From Thermus sp. CCB_US3_UF1 (GTDB lineage: Bacteria; Deinococcota; Deinococci; Deinococcales; Thermaceae): a DNA stretch of 64,000 nucleotides. Positions 53,312-62,259 of the stretch are shown here, one piece after another. The position numbers were made by a program, and so were the translations under genes. The notes beneath the pieces are model-generated. The model was not told where the DNA came from, made no database searches, and saw only the letters and a list, made by a program, of their open reading frames with translations. Numbering within the stretch: position 1 is the stretch's first letter; every line of letters starts with the position of its first letter. The stretch is taken from contig NC_017278.1 in the NCBI RefSeq assembly GCF_000236585.1, forward strand, positions 744,001-808,000, in the 5' to 3' direction.

Positions 53312-54342
53312 CCTAGGACAGGGGCGGCCAGGGTCTTGTCCAGGGCCTGGACCAGGCGGCGTACCCGTTGCATGAGCTCGGCGAACTCCTCCTCATGGAG
53401 CTGCTGGGCGGCGTCGGAAAGGGCTTTTTCCGGCTCGGGGTGGGTTTCCACGATGAGGCCGTCGGCCCCGGCGGCCAGGCCCGCCAAGGCCAGGGGGATG
53501 ACCCACTCCCGCCGCCCGGCAGGGTGGGAGGGGTCCACCCAGACGGGGAGGTGGGTCCAGCCCTTGAGGACGGGCACCGCCGAGACATCCAGGGTAAAGC
53601 GGGTGGCCTTCTCAAAGGTGCGGATGCCCCGCTCCACCAGGATGACCTGCATGTTGCCCCGGGAGAGGATGTACTCGGCGCTCATGAGGAATTCCTCCAG
53701 GGTCATGCTCATGCCCCGCTTGAGGAGAACGGGTTTCCCCGCCTCGCCCACCGCCTGGAGCAGGGCGAAGTTCTGGGCGTTGCGGGCCCCGATCTGGAGG
53801 ACGTCGGCGTATTCCGCCACCAGCTCCACCTGCTCCGGGGAGAGGACCTCGGTCACCACGGGGAGGCCGGTTTCCTTGCGGGCCTCCGCCAGGATCCTAA
53901 GCCCCTCCTCGCCCAGGCCCTGGAAGGCGTAGGGGCTGGTGCGGGGTTTGAAGGCCCCGCCCCGGAGCATCCCCGCCCCATGGGCCTTGACGTACCGGGC
54001 CGCCCGCAGGGTCTGCTCCCGGGACTCTACCCCGCAGGGACCTGCGGCCACCAGCACGTGGTTCCCCCCGGTCTTGCCCGTGGGGAACTCCAAAACGGTG
54101 GGGAAGGGTTGGACCTCGAGGCTCGCCAGCTTCCAGGGCTTGGAGATGGGGATGACCTCCGCCACCCCCGGCAGGGCCCGGAAGTGCTCCATCAGTTCCG
54201 GCGTGGGTCCCTTGCCGATGGCCCCCACCAGGGTGGTCTCCACCCCCCGGGAGACGTGGGGCCGGTACCCCACCCGCTCCACTTCCCGCACCACCTCTTC
54301 CAGCTCGCCTTCCGTGTGTCCCCGCCGCATCACGATCAGCAT
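53308..54342 (-). CDS. aroF: 3-deoxy-7-phosphoheptulonate (DAHP) synthase
   Basis: The enzyme condenses PEP and erythrose 4-phosphate, the first step of the shikimate pathway. The 344-residue type I-beta form has an N-terminal ferredoxin-like regulatory domain (MLIVMRRGHTEGELEEVVREV read in part) and a TIM barrel with VAAGPCGVESREQ near 98, LQIGARNAQNF near 183 and LLKRGMSMTLEEFLMSAEYI. SD GGAGGGAG precedes ATG 54342. A leader peptide and attenuator lie upstream. Confidence 0.95.
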   Translation of the reverse strand: MLIVMRRGHTEGELEEVVREVERVGYRPHVSRGVETTLVGAIGKGPTPELMEHFRALPGVAEVIPISKPWKLASLEVQPFPTVLEFPTGKTGGNHVLVAAGPCGVESREQTLRAARYVKAHGAGMLRGGAFKPRTSPYAFQGLGEEGLRILAEARKETGLPVVTEVLSPEQVELVAEYADVLQIGARNAQNFALLQAVGEAGKPVLLKRGMSMTLEEFLMSAEYILSRGNMQVILVERGIRTFEKATRFTLDVSAVPVLKGWTHLPVWVDPSHPAGRREWVIPLALAGLAAGADGLIVETHPEPEKALSDAAQQLHEEEFAELMQRVRRLVQALDKTLAAPVLG

Positions 54343-54350
54343 GGCTCCCT

Positions 54351-54457
54351 CCCCAAAAACCTTGGGCGCCCCCCTTTGGGGGCGCCCTCTTGCGGTAAAG
54401 GCCTATGCGGACCGCAGGGCGCCCCCGGCGGGATAATAAAAGCCGAAGTGGCGCCCT
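54351..54457 (-). promoter_or_regulatory. transcription attenuator of aroF-tyrA
   Basis: Four arms on the minus strand can pair alternately. Arm 1 is AGGGCGCC (54457-54450). Arm 2 is GGGGGCGCCCTGCGGT (54426-54411). Arm 3 is ACCGC-AAG-AGGGCGCCCCC (54396-54378). Arm 4 is GGGGGCGCCC (54373-54364). Pairing 3:4 (10 bp, loop AAAG) followed by AAGG and TTTTT is a terminator. Pairing 2:3 (16 bp, bulged AAG) is an antiterminator. Pairing 1:2 (8 bp) protects the terminator. The Phe/Tyr codons lie in the 1:2 loop. The T-tract is offset 4 nt from the stem. Confidence 0.85.
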
Positions 54458-54468
54458 AGCCTCCGCAT
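54403..54468 (-). CDS. aroF leader peptide (21 residues, FGFYY)
   Basis: A 22-codon frame begins at ATG 54468 and ends at TAG 54403. It encodes MRRLGRHFGFYY followed by PAGGALRSA. Two Phe and two Tyr codons occur within five residues (TTC, TTT, TAT, TAT at 54447-54433). The stop codon lies between arms 2 and 3, so a ribosome reaching it would mask the antiterminator. The TTGACA/TAAACT promoter places the start 3-5 nt before the ATG. Confidence 0.82.
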   Translation of the reverse strand: MRRLGRHFGFYYPAGGALRSA

Positions 54469-54478
54469 ATTGCCCCCA

Positions 54479-54508
54479 AGTTTAGGGGGTAGGGTTTCGG
54501 CCTGTCAA
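54479..54508 (-). promoter_or_regulatory. sigma-A promoter of the aroF-tyrA operon
   Basis: TTGACA (54508-54503) is a perfect -35, and TAAACT (54484-54479) follows after 18 nt. The stop codon TAA of the upstream VOC gene is the first three bases of the -10 box. The inferred start is near 54472. Confidence 0.75.
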
Positions 54509-55249
54509 GCGCACCCGTGCCCCCACGGGGTCCAGCAGGGTTTCCTCCCGCCCCCAGGGGTCCAGAAGGGTGTAGCCGAGAAGCCCCGTGGCCCCTTGCC
54601 AAGCCCTCCGCTTCCCCGCCCAGGTGTTGGCCCCCACGTGGTGGTGGTAGCCATCCCAGGCGAAGAAGAGCGCCCCGGGGTGGGTGCGCAAGGTCAAGGC
54701 CATGCCCAGCTTGGCCGCGAAGAAGGCTTCGGCTTGGTCTAGGTCGGCCACGTGCAGGTGGAGGTGGCCGAGGAGGGTTTCCGGGGGCAAGGGGGTGGCC
54801 TTGGGGTTTTCCGCCAAGAGGCTTTCCAGGTCCAAGGGGGCGGTGAACATGAGGGGTTCCTGGGGCCATTCCCCTTCCGGGCGGTCCCGGTAGAGTTCCA
54901 GGCCGTTGCCCTCCGGGTCGCGGAAGTAAAGGGCCTCGGAAACCCCATGGTCCGCCGCACCCTCCAGGGGGATGCCGGCCTCGAGGAGCCTGCGCAGGGT
55001 GCCGGCCAGGGCTTGGCGGTCCGCAAGGCGCAGGGCCAGGTGGTAGAGGCCAAGGGAGGGGTAGGGCCTTAGGGGTGCCTGGGGGTCGTGGTGGAGTTCC
55101 AGGAAAAACCCCCTTCCCTGGGGGAACAGGCGGTAAAGGGGCGGGTCGGCCTCCACCCTTAGCCCCAGGAGGTCCCGGTAAAAGCCCAAGGCGGCCCCTA
55201 GGTCCCGCACCCTTAGGGCCAGGGAAAGGAGCCGCCTGGGAAAGGGCAT
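54482..55249 (-). CDS. VOC-family dioxygenase-like protein, two VOC domains
   Basis: The 255-residue protein has two vicinal-oxygen-chelate halves: SLALRVRDLGAALGFYRDLLGL near 9-30 (read as ALGFYRDLLGL) with YHLALRLADRQALAG and ALYFRDPEGNGLELYRD, then HLHLHVADLDQAEAFFAAKLGM and HHHVGANTW. This matches CatE-like extradiol dioxygenases. Metal ligands (His, His, Glu) seem present, but the substrate is unknown. It overlaps the YceI gene by 1 nt. Confidence 0.85.
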   Translation of the reverse strand: MPFPRRLLSLALRVRDLGAALGFYRDLLGLRVEADPPLYRLFPQGRGFFLELHHDPQAPLRPYPSLGLYHLALRLADRQALAGTLRRLLEAGIPLEGAADHGVSEALYFRDPEGNGLELYRDRPEGEWPQEPLMFTAPLDLESLLAENPKATPLPPETLLGHLHLHVADLDQAEAFFAAKLGMALTLRTHPGALFFAWDGYHHHVGANTWAGKRRAWQGATGLLGYTLLDPWGREETLLDPVGARVRLTGRNPTP

Positions 55250-55785
55250 TACCGGGCCACCGCCTCCCCGGCCTTCACCGCTTGGGTGTCCACGCTGAAG
55301 CGCACCTCCTCCCCCACCAGCACCCCGCCCATCTCCAGGGCCACGTTCCAGGTGAGGCCGAAGTCCTTGCGGTTCAGCCGGCCCTCGAAGTGGGCGGCCA
55401 TGCGCTCCTGGCCCCAGGGGTCCTTGGCCGGTCCGGAGGTTTCCACCTCAAAGGCCAGGGGCCGGGTGACCCCCTTGAGGGTCACCTCCCCTTCCACCCG
55501 GTACCGCCCTTCCCCCAAGGGGAGGATCCGCTCGCTGCGGAAGAGGATCTCGGGGTGGCGCTCCGCGTCCAGGAAGTCCGCCGAGCGCAGGTGGGCGTCC
55601 CGGTCGGCCACCCCGGTGTGGATGCTCTGGGCGTCCAGCCGGGCCTCCACCCGCAGGGGCCTGCCGGCCTCGTCCGTCTCCACGTAGCCCTCCTTGAGGT
55701 TCAAGGTGCCCTTCACCGTGGCGATCATCATGTGGCGCACGGCGAACTCCACGCTGGTGTGGCTGGGGTCCAGGTTCCAACGCAT
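55249..55785 (-). CDS. YceI-family lipid-binding protein
   Basis: The 178-residue protein matches the T. thermophilus polyisoprenoid-binding lipocalin-like protein of known structure. WNLDPSHTSVEFAVRHMMIATVKG (read as LDPSHTSVEFAVRHM), DAERHPEILFRS and GEVTLKGVTRPLAFEV are family blocks. There is no signal peptide. AAAGGAGG precedes ATG 55785. It may carry quinone or polyprenyl lipids; menaquinone genes lie next door. Confidence 0.93.
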   Translation of the reverse strand: MRWNLDPSHTSVEFAVRHMMIATVKGTLNLKEGYVETDEAGRPLRVEARLDAQSIHTGVADRDAHLRSADFLDAERHPEILFRSERILPLGEGRYRVEGEVTLKGVTRPLAFEVETSGPAKDPWGQERMAAHFEGRLNRKDFGLTWNVALEMGGVLVGEEVRFSVDTQAVKAGEAVAR

Positions 55786-55795
55786 CCCTGCCTCC

Positions 55796-55846
55796 TTTGG
55801 GCCCGGGGCCCAAAGGGATAATATCCAAAGCGATATGAAAAGTCAA
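55796..55846 (-). promoter_or_regulatory. YceI promoter and 5'-terminal hairpin
   Basis: TTGACT (55846-55841), exactly 17 nt, TATTAT (55823-55818). This is the best-spaced promoter in the window. The inferred start is near 55811, at a hairpin with 9-nt arms (55814-55796: TTTGGGCCC and GGGCCCAAA) whose last bases overlap the AAAGGAGG ribosome site. Confidence 0.75.
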
Positions 55847-55849
55847 GCG

Positions 55850-56661
55850 CTATTCGGGATAGTACGCAGGGGCAAAGGGCAAGCCCAGGGCCTGGGCGAA
55901 GGCCGCGAGGCCCAAGCGGTCCGGCTCCTCCAGGTGGTAGCGGAAGTTCCAAAGGTAGTGCTGCAGCAGGGCGGGGTGCACCCCCAGGCGCAGGGCTTCC
56001 CCTTCCGCCACCTCCTTAAGCCGGCCCAGCCCTTCCCGCCGCGCCCGCCTCAGGGCCCGCACCAGGGCCTTGGGGGGAGGGTGGTCCTTGCGGTAGGCCC
56101 AGACGGCAAAGACGAAGGGCAGGCGGGTGCGGGCGAACCAGAGGGTGGAGAGGTCCACCACCCCCACCTCCCCAAAGCGGGTGGGGAGGGCATGGGGGGT
56201 TTCGGGGATCTCCCCAAGAAGGCTGGCGTAGGCCCGGATGGCCCGGTCGCCGATGAGGAGGACGCCGTCGTAGGCCTCCAAAAGCTCCAACCCCCCCTCG
56301 GCCCGCTCGTACCGGGGGGCCAGGCCCTCCTCCCGGAAAAGGAGCTGGAGGAGGGCCACGCTGGTGGCGCTTTCCGTGGTCAGGGCCACCCGCTTGAGGT
56401 CCTGGAGACTTCCCCGGTGGAAGAGGTTCACCGAGTAGACCCGGCCCAGGACGGCCACGGAGAAGTCGGGGAGGAGGCCCAGGGCCTCCTGGTGCCTCAG
56501 GTAGAAGTAGCTGGACACCAGGGAAAGCCCCACCTCCCCCGAGAGGACCATGCGGTTCAGCTCCGCCGGGACCCCGTGGCGCAGGGCAAAGCCGTCCGGT
56601 TCCAGGAAGCGGTAGAGGGGGGCGGTGTTGGCGTAAAGGGGCACCCCCAGGACGTAGGCCA

Positions 56662-56662
<1 letters not shown>
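55850..56662 (-). CDS. mqnA: chorismate dehydratase MqnA
   Basis: MqnA dehydrates chorismate to 3-enolpyruvyl-benzoate, the first step of the futalosine menaquinone pathway. The 270-residue protein shows LGVPLYANTAPLYRFL, the SSYFYLRHQEALGLLPDFSV (in part) and LTTESATSVALLQLLF blocks typical of the periplasmic-binding-like MqnA fold. Overlap with mqnE (TGATG) makes them one unit. Confidence 0.93.
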
Positions 56663-57780
<1,118 letters not shown>

Positions 57781-57786
57781 GGCGAG

Positions 57787-57792
57787 AGTCTA
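57787..57792 (-). promoter_or_regulatory. -10 box TAGACT, leaderless start of mqnE-mqnA
   Basis: TAGACT, 6-nt spacer CTCGCC, then GTG 57780. Its TAG is the stop codon of the PIN-like gene. Confidence 0.55.
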
Positions 57793-58455
57793 CTCCCCTT
57801 CCAGGCGCCTGACCAGGGCCTCCACCTCCTTTTGCCGCCCTCCCACGCTCCTCACCGGAAGGAGGTTGCGCAGGTAGCGGTCGGTGAGGAGGAGGTCCAC
57901 GTAGGGGTAGACCGTGGCCGCCATCACCGCGTCCAGGAGGTCGGAGGGGCGGGGCCGTCGCTCCCTTTCCGAGGCCATGCGGGCCAGGAGGTGGGCCAGG
58001 AGGCGGACAAAGGGCACCTCCTTGAGCCCGGTCCGCCCCCGGATCTCCCGGAGGGCCGCCTCGAGGGCCTCGGGGTAGGGAAGCCCCCGCAGGGCCCCGG
58101 GGAGGTCCTGGAAGGGGGCGAGGTCCGCAGGGGTTTCCCAATCCCCCCCGCGCCAGAGGAGGTCCTCCCGGAACACCCCCCGGGCCTGCCGCCAGGCCAC
58201 CTCCGGCCAGGGGCGTACCCAGTAGCCCTCCGAGAGGGCGGCGAAGACCTCTTGCAGGGCCGGGAGGAGGTAGCCCGCCTTCTCCTCGGGCCCCCGGATG
58301 GGGTGGAGGGTTTCCAGGACGTGGAAGGGGCTTGGGGGGGCCAGGGCCCGGCCCCGGAGGGCGTGGTAAAGCCGGCCAAAGTGGGCATGCCCCCGCTGCC
58401 CCAGGAGGTGCTTGGCCATGCGGCTGGCGTGGTTTTGGTCCAGGTAGACCAGCAC
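57790..58455 (-). CDS. hypothetical protein, possible PIN-like nuclease
   Basis: The 221-residue protein begins LVYLDQNHASRMAKHLL, with an Asp in the position of a PIN first strand, and has DLLDAVMAATVYPYVDLLLTDRYLRNLL (read as DAVMAATVYPYVDLLLTDR) near 175-200 as a second acidic cluster. The pattern fits a PIN-like fold, but I do not recognise the family. There is no neighbouring antitoxin. GTG start; same strand as YqhA and LacI. Confidence 0.5.
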   Translation of the reverse strand: MLVYLDQNHASRMAKHLLGQRGHAHFGRLYHALRGRALAPPSPFHVLETLHPIRGPEEKAGYLLPALQEVFAALSEGYWVRPWPEVAWRQARGVFREDLLWRGGDWETPADLAPFQDLPGALRGLPYPEALEAALREIRGRTGLKEVPFVRLLAHLLARMASERERRPRPSDLLDAVMAATVYPYVDLLLTDRYLRNLLPVRSVGGRQKEVEALVRRLEGE

Positions 58456-58457
58456 CC

Positions 58458-58901
58458 TCAGTCCTTGGCCCGGGTGAGCCAGAGGGCGGCGGCCAGGAGG
58501 GCCACGCCCCCGGCAAAGAGGAGGAAGTCCAAAGCGGTTTGCGGCTTGAAGGCCAGGGCCCGCTCAAAGAACTTGACCACCAGGATCATCACGATCACCT
58601 GGCCCAGCTTCTCCTTGAGGTCGGAGAGGCTTTCCACCACCAGCACGTTCTCCAGGGGCAGGTCCAGCCGGCGGATGAAAAGCTCAAAAAGCCCTAGGCC
58701 GAAGAGGAGGAAGACCGCAGCCAGCAAGGCCAGGTCCACCGCCCCCACCAGGGCGGGGAGGGCTTTCTCCAGGCCCTTTCCCAAGGCCAAGGCCGCCTCC
58801 CGGAGGGCGTGCCAGGCGAAGTACAAGGCCCCCAGGAGGAGGCCCAGCACCGGCAGGAGCATGGTCCAGCGGACCAGGTGGGCTAAGGTTTCCAGGCGCA
58901 T
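58458..58901 (-). CDS. YqhA/UPF0114-family membrane protein
   Basis: The 147-residue protein has three or four membrane segments (MLLPVLGLLLGALYFAW, LALLAAVFLLFGLGLFELFI, VIVMILVVKFFERAL, LDFLLFAGGVALLAAAL). The LFELFIRRLDLP and SLSDLKEKLGQVIVMILVV blocks are characteristic of YqhA. Function is unknown. Confidence 0.82.
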   Translation of the reverse strand: MRLETLAHLVRWTMLLPVLGLLLGALYFAWHALREAALALGKGLEKALPALVGAVDLALLAAVFLLFGLGLFELFIRRLDLPLENVLVVESLSDLKEKLGQVIVMILVVKFFERALAFKPQTALDFLLFAGGVALLAAALWLTRAKD

Positions 58902-58909
58902 CCCGCCCC

Positions 58910-59944
58910 CTAGGGCACGTAGGGCACCGCGGGCGGGGTGCCCGTGGAGGCCCGCTCCACCAGGATGGGCTCAAAGCGCACTTCCCGCGGGGCCCCGGCA
59001 TAGCCCTGCAGCCTTTCCATGAGGAGCTGGGCGGCCCGGGCCCCCATGGCCTCCACCGGCTGGGCGATGGTGGAAAGCCCCACCTCCTCGCTGAAGGGGT
59101 GGCCGTCAAACCCCAGGACCCGCACCTCCTGTCCCACGGTGAGGCCCAGCCGCTTGGCCTCCTCCACCACCCCTAGGGCCAGCAGGTCGGCCCCGGCGAA
59201 GACGTTGAGGGGAGGGGAGGCCCTTTCTAGAACGTACCGCAGGGCCAGCCTTCCCCCCTCCTGGGAGAGGCGGGTGGTGTAGAGGTGTTCCCCGGGGAAG
59301 GGGCGGCCCGCGGCCTTTAGGGCCTCGAGGAAACCCGCCATGCGCTCGGTGAAGACGGTGTGGCGGAAGGCCTGGTCGGGCTCCTCCTCCACCTTGATGG
59401 CGAAGATGGGCCCGGGAAAACGGGCCAGGTACGCCCCTGCCATCCGCCCCCCCAGGCGGTTGTCCAGGTAGACGGAGTCGTAGCGGGGGTTTTGCGTGTC
59501 CACCAGGACCACGGGGCGGTCCGTGGGCAGCCTTCCCTCCTCAAAGTGCTCCGTAAGGTCGTAGGAGGCCAGGATCAGGCCGTCCGTCAGGTAGGCCAAG
59601 GTGGTGCTCTCCAGGTAGCGGCGCAGGCGGGCCTGGGAGAGGATGGGGAAGAGGGCCAGGTCGTAGCGCTTCTCCAGGAGGACGCCCTCAATCCCCTCAA
59701 TGAGCCGGCGGTAGAACTCCGTGGCCACAAAGGGCAGCAGGACGGAAACCGTGTAGCTCCTCCCCCCGGCGATGCGGCGGGCGTGGGGGTTGGGGGTGTA
59801 GCCCAGCTCCTCCATGGCCCTAAGGACCCGGGCCCGGGTTTCCGGACGCACCGCCGGGTGGTTGTTGAGGACCCGGCTCACCGTGCCCAGGCCGACCCCG
59901 GCCCGGGCCGCCACCTCGTGGATGGTGGGTTTCTTCTTGCTCAT
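58910..59944 (-). CDS. LacI/GalR-family transcriptional regulator
   Basis: The 344-residue regulator has the N-terminal HTH (TIHEVAARAGVGLGTVSRVLNNHPAVRPETR read in part as VAARAGVGLGTVSRVLN) and hinge, then a periplasmic-binding-like sensor domain: SYTVSVLLPF, GLILASYDLT, LVDTQNPRYDSVYLDN and VFAGADLLALGVVEEAKRLG. ATG 59944 gives the canonical MSKKKPTIHEVA start. No sugar transport gene lies nearby, so the effector is unknown. A LacI-type operator lies 21-30 bp upstream. Confidence 0.92.
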   Translation of the reverse strand: MSKKKPTIHEVAARAGVGLGTVSRVLNNHPAVRPETRARVLRAMEELGYTPNPHARRIAGGRSYTVSVLLPFVATEFYRRLIEGIEGVLLEKRYDLALFPILSQARLRRYLESTTLAYLTDGLILASYDLTEHFEEGRLPTDRPVVLVDTQNPRYDSVYLDNRLGGRMAGAYLARFPGPIFAIKVEEEPDQAFRHTVFTERMAGFLEALKAAGRPFPGEHLYTTRLSQEGGRLALRYVLERASPPLNVFAGADLLALGVVEEAKRLGLTVGQEVRVLGFDGHPFSEEVGLSTIAQPVEAMGARAAQLLMERLQGYAGAPREVRFEPILVERASTGTPPAVPYVP

Positions 59945-59964
59945 GGTGGGTTCCTGTGGGATTG

Positions 59965-59974
59965 GAAGCGCTTC
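59965..59974. promoter_or_regulatory. LacI-type operator
   Basis: GAAGCGCTTC, a perfect 10-bp palindrome with the central CG typical of LacI-family operators. It lies in the 87-bp divergent gap between the lacI-type gene and plsY, so it may serve both. Confidence 0.6.
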
Positions 59975-60031
59975 ATGGAAACTTCCATCTTCAGGATAGG
60001 GCAAAGGGCCGCCTTCTGCAAGAATGGGGGC

Positions 60032-60565
60032 ATGGGCTACCTGGTTTTGGCCTACCTGCTGGGCTCCCTGGTGGGCGGCCTCCTCTTCTTCCCCGAGGTG
60101 CGGGAAAAGGACCTCCCCGGGGGCTCGGGGGTTTTCCGCCGCAAGGGGCCTGGGGCCGCGGCCTTGGTGGTGGCCTGGGACGTGGCCAAGGGGGTGTTGG
60201 CCGCCCTCCTCACCCCCCCGGAGTGGCGCCCCTGGGCGGGGATGGCCGCGGTGGCCGGGCATAACTGGCCCCTCTTCTTCCGTTTCCGGGGGGGTGGGGG
60301 GATCGCCCCCTCCTTGGGGTATTTCCTGGCCTGGTTGCCCTGGGAAACCCTCCTGGGGCTGGGGGTGGGCCTGGGGGTGGCGGGGCTTTACCACCTCCTC
60401 TACTGGAGAAGGAGGCGGCGGGGAATCTACCCCATCCCCTTCGGGGCCCCCTTCGGCTACCTGGCCCTCCTCCTCCTGGCCCCAGGGGAGGGAAGGCTCG
60501 GGGCTTTGGGGGTGGCGGCCCTGGTGGCCCTGAGGGGTCTGCAAATCCTCCGGGGAAGGTGGTAG
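60032..60565 (+). CDS. plsY: glycerol-3-phosphate acyltransferase PlsY
   Basis: PlsY acylates glycerol 3-phosphate from acyl phosphate, the first step of phospholipid synthesis. The 177-residue membrane protein has LAYLLGSLVGGLLF, the GSGVFRRKGPGAAALVVAWDVAKG motif 1-2 region and GHNWPLFFRFRGGGGIA near 80-96 (motif 3 in variant form). It is slightly shorter than usual. AAGAAT lies 6 nt before ATG 60032, a weak -10 variant. Confidence 0.9.
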   Translation: MGYLVLAYLLGSLVGGLLFFPEVREKDLPGGSGVFRRKGPGAAALVVAWDVAKGVLAALLTPPEWRPWAGMAAVAGHNWPLFFRFRGGGGIAPSLGYFLAWLPWETLLGLGVGLGVAGLYHLLYWRRRRRGIYPIPFGAPFGYLALLLLAPGEGRLGALGVAALVALRGLQILRGRW

Positions 60566-60568
60566 CTT
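60563..60568 (+). promoter_or_regulatory. -10 box TAGCTT, leaderless start of FAH gene
   Basis: TAGCTT, 6-nt spacer TAGGGC, then ATG 60575. TAG is the plsY stop codon. Confidence 0.5.
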
Positions 60569-60574
60569 TAGGGC

Positions 60575-61369
60575 ATGAAGATCCTGCGCTTCAACGAGGG
60601 CCGATGGGGTTTCCTGGAAGGGGAGATGGTGGTGGAAACCGACGGGCCCGGGGGGAACCCCACGGGCCGGCGGTACGACCTGGCCTCGGTGCGCCTCTTG
60701 GCCCCGGCCACCCCCAGCAAGATCGTCTGCGTGGGCCGGAACTACAAGGAGCACATCCGGGAGATGGGACACGATTTCGGCCAGGACCTGCCCCAGGAGC
60801 CCGGCCTTTTCCTCAAGGGGCCCAACGCCCTGGCCCACCCCGCCAACCCCCGGGACCCCGAGGGCACCGGGGATGCGGTGCCCTACCCCTTCTTCACCCA
60901 GGAGCTCCACTACGAGGGGGAGCTGGCGGTGGTGGTGGGGGACCGCATGCGCAACGTCCCTCCGGAAAAGGCCCTGGACCACGTCCTGGGCTACACCATC
61001 GCCGTGGACATCACCGCCCGGGACGTGCAGAAGAAGGACCTGCAGTGGGTGCGGGCCAAGAGCGCGGACAAGTTCCTGCCCCTGGGGCCTTGGGTGGAGA
61101 CCGATCTGGACCCGCAGAACACCTGGGTGCGCACCTACGTCAACGACCAGCTCCGCCAGGAGGGGCACACCTCGCAGATGATCTTCAGCGTGGCCGAGAT
61201 CCTGGCCTACATCTCCAGCTTCATGACCCTGGAGCCCTTGGACGTGGTCCTCACCGGGACGCCCGAAGGGGTGGGGGCCTTGGCCCCGGGGGACCGGATT
61301 GAGGTGGCGGTGGAGGGGATCGGCACCCTGCACACCCGGATCGGCCCCAAGGAGGAAAGGCCGTGGTGA
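60575..61369 (+). CDS. fumarylacetoacetate hydrolase-family protein
   Basis: The 264-residue protein has the FAH fold blocks [34 protein letters not shown] (the E-x-E metal pair with a later Asp) and [20 protein letters not shown], then FTPEG-type [14 protein letters not shown]. Family members hydrolyse or isomerise C-C bonds in acylpyruvates and oxaloacetate. Substrate is unknown. It overlaps the MBL gene by 7 nt. Confidence 0.9.
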   Translation: MKILRFNEGRWGFLEGEMVVETDGPGGNPTGRRYDLASVRLLAPATPSKIVCVGRNYKEHIREMGHDFGQDLPQEPGLFLKGPNALAHPANPRDPEGTGDAVPYPFFTQELHYEGELAVVVGDRMRNVPPEKALDHVLGYTIAVDITARDVQKKDLQWVRAKSADKFLPLGPWVETDLDPQNTWVRTYVNDQLRQEGHTSQMIFSVAEILAYISSFMTLEPLDVVLTGTPEGVGALAPGDRIEVAVEGIGTLHTRIGPKEERPW

Positions 61370-62256
61370 AGGTCCTGGACCTGGGTTTCCAAGGGGCGGA
61401 GCGGGTGATCGCCGCCTTCCTCCTGGACTCCCCGGAGGGGCCGGTGTTGATCGAGACGGGCCCCGAGAGCACCTTCCCCCGGCTGGTGGAGGGGCTTAAG
61501 GCCCACGGGGTGGCCCCGGAGGCGGTACGCCACGTCTTCGTGACCCATATCCACCTGGACCACGCCGGGGCGGCCTGGCGCCTGGCGGAGCTGGGGGCCA
61601 CGGTCTACGTGCACCCCCGGGGGGCGCCCCACCTGGTGGATCCCTCGAGGCTTTTGGCCTCGGCGGAACGCATCTACGGGGCCATGCTGAAGCCCCTTTG
61701 GGGGGAGCTCAGGGGCATTCCCCCAGAGCGGGTCCGGGTCCTGGCCGACGGGGAGGTGGTGGACCTGGGGGGGCTTCGGGTGCAGGCGGTGGAGACCCTG
61801 GGCCACGCCTCCCACCACCACGCCTACCGGGTGGAGGAGGCCCTGTTCGCCGGGGACATCGCCGGGGTGCGCATCGCCCCGGGGCCGGTCCTGCCCCCCA
61901 CCCCCCCTCCGGACATCCACCTGGAGAGCTGGTACGCATCCTTGGACCGCCTCCTGGCCCTAAGGCCAGAGGTCCTCTACCTCACCCATTTCGGGGCCTA
62001 CCGGGACGTGGAGGCCCACCTGGGGGCCCTGCGCCAGGTGCTGGAGGACTGGGCGGGCTGGACCCTGAACCGCCTGCGGGAGGGCCTTACCCCAGAGGCC
62101 ATGGCCGAGCGGTTTACGGCCTACTGGCGGGAGGGCCTGGCCCGCGCCGGGGTGGACGAGGCGGGGATGCGCCTCTATGAGCTGGCCGACCCCCCCTTCA
62201 TGAACCTCCAGGGCCTGGTGCGCTACTGGGAGAAGCACCACCCGGAGGCCCTGTAG
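61363..62256 (+). CDS. MBL-fold metallo-hydrolase
   Basis: The 297-residue protein has the metallo-beta-lactamase motif [13 protein letters not shown] (HxHxDH near 61-66) plus later metal ligands GHASHHH and AGDIAG, and [15 protein letters not shown] precedes the GTG start (61363 or 61366). The C-terminal helical region resembles glyoxalase II-like and beta-lactamase-like hydrolases of unknown substrate. Confidence 0.85.
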   Translation: MVKVLDLGFQGAERVIAAFLLDSPEGPVLIETGPESTFPRLVEGLKAHGVAPEAVRHVFVTHIHLDHAGAAWRLAELGATVYVHPRGAPHLVDPSRLLASAERIYGAMLKPLWGELRGIPPERVRVLADGEVVDLGGLRVQAVETLGHASHHHAYRVEEALFAGDIAGVRIAPGPVLPPTPPPDIHLESWYASLDRLLALRPEVLYLTHFGAYRDVEAHLGALRQVLEDWAGWTLNRLREGLTPEAMAERFTAYWREGLARAGVDEAGMRLYELADPPFMNLQGLVRYWEKHHPEAL

Positions 62257-62259
62257 GCC

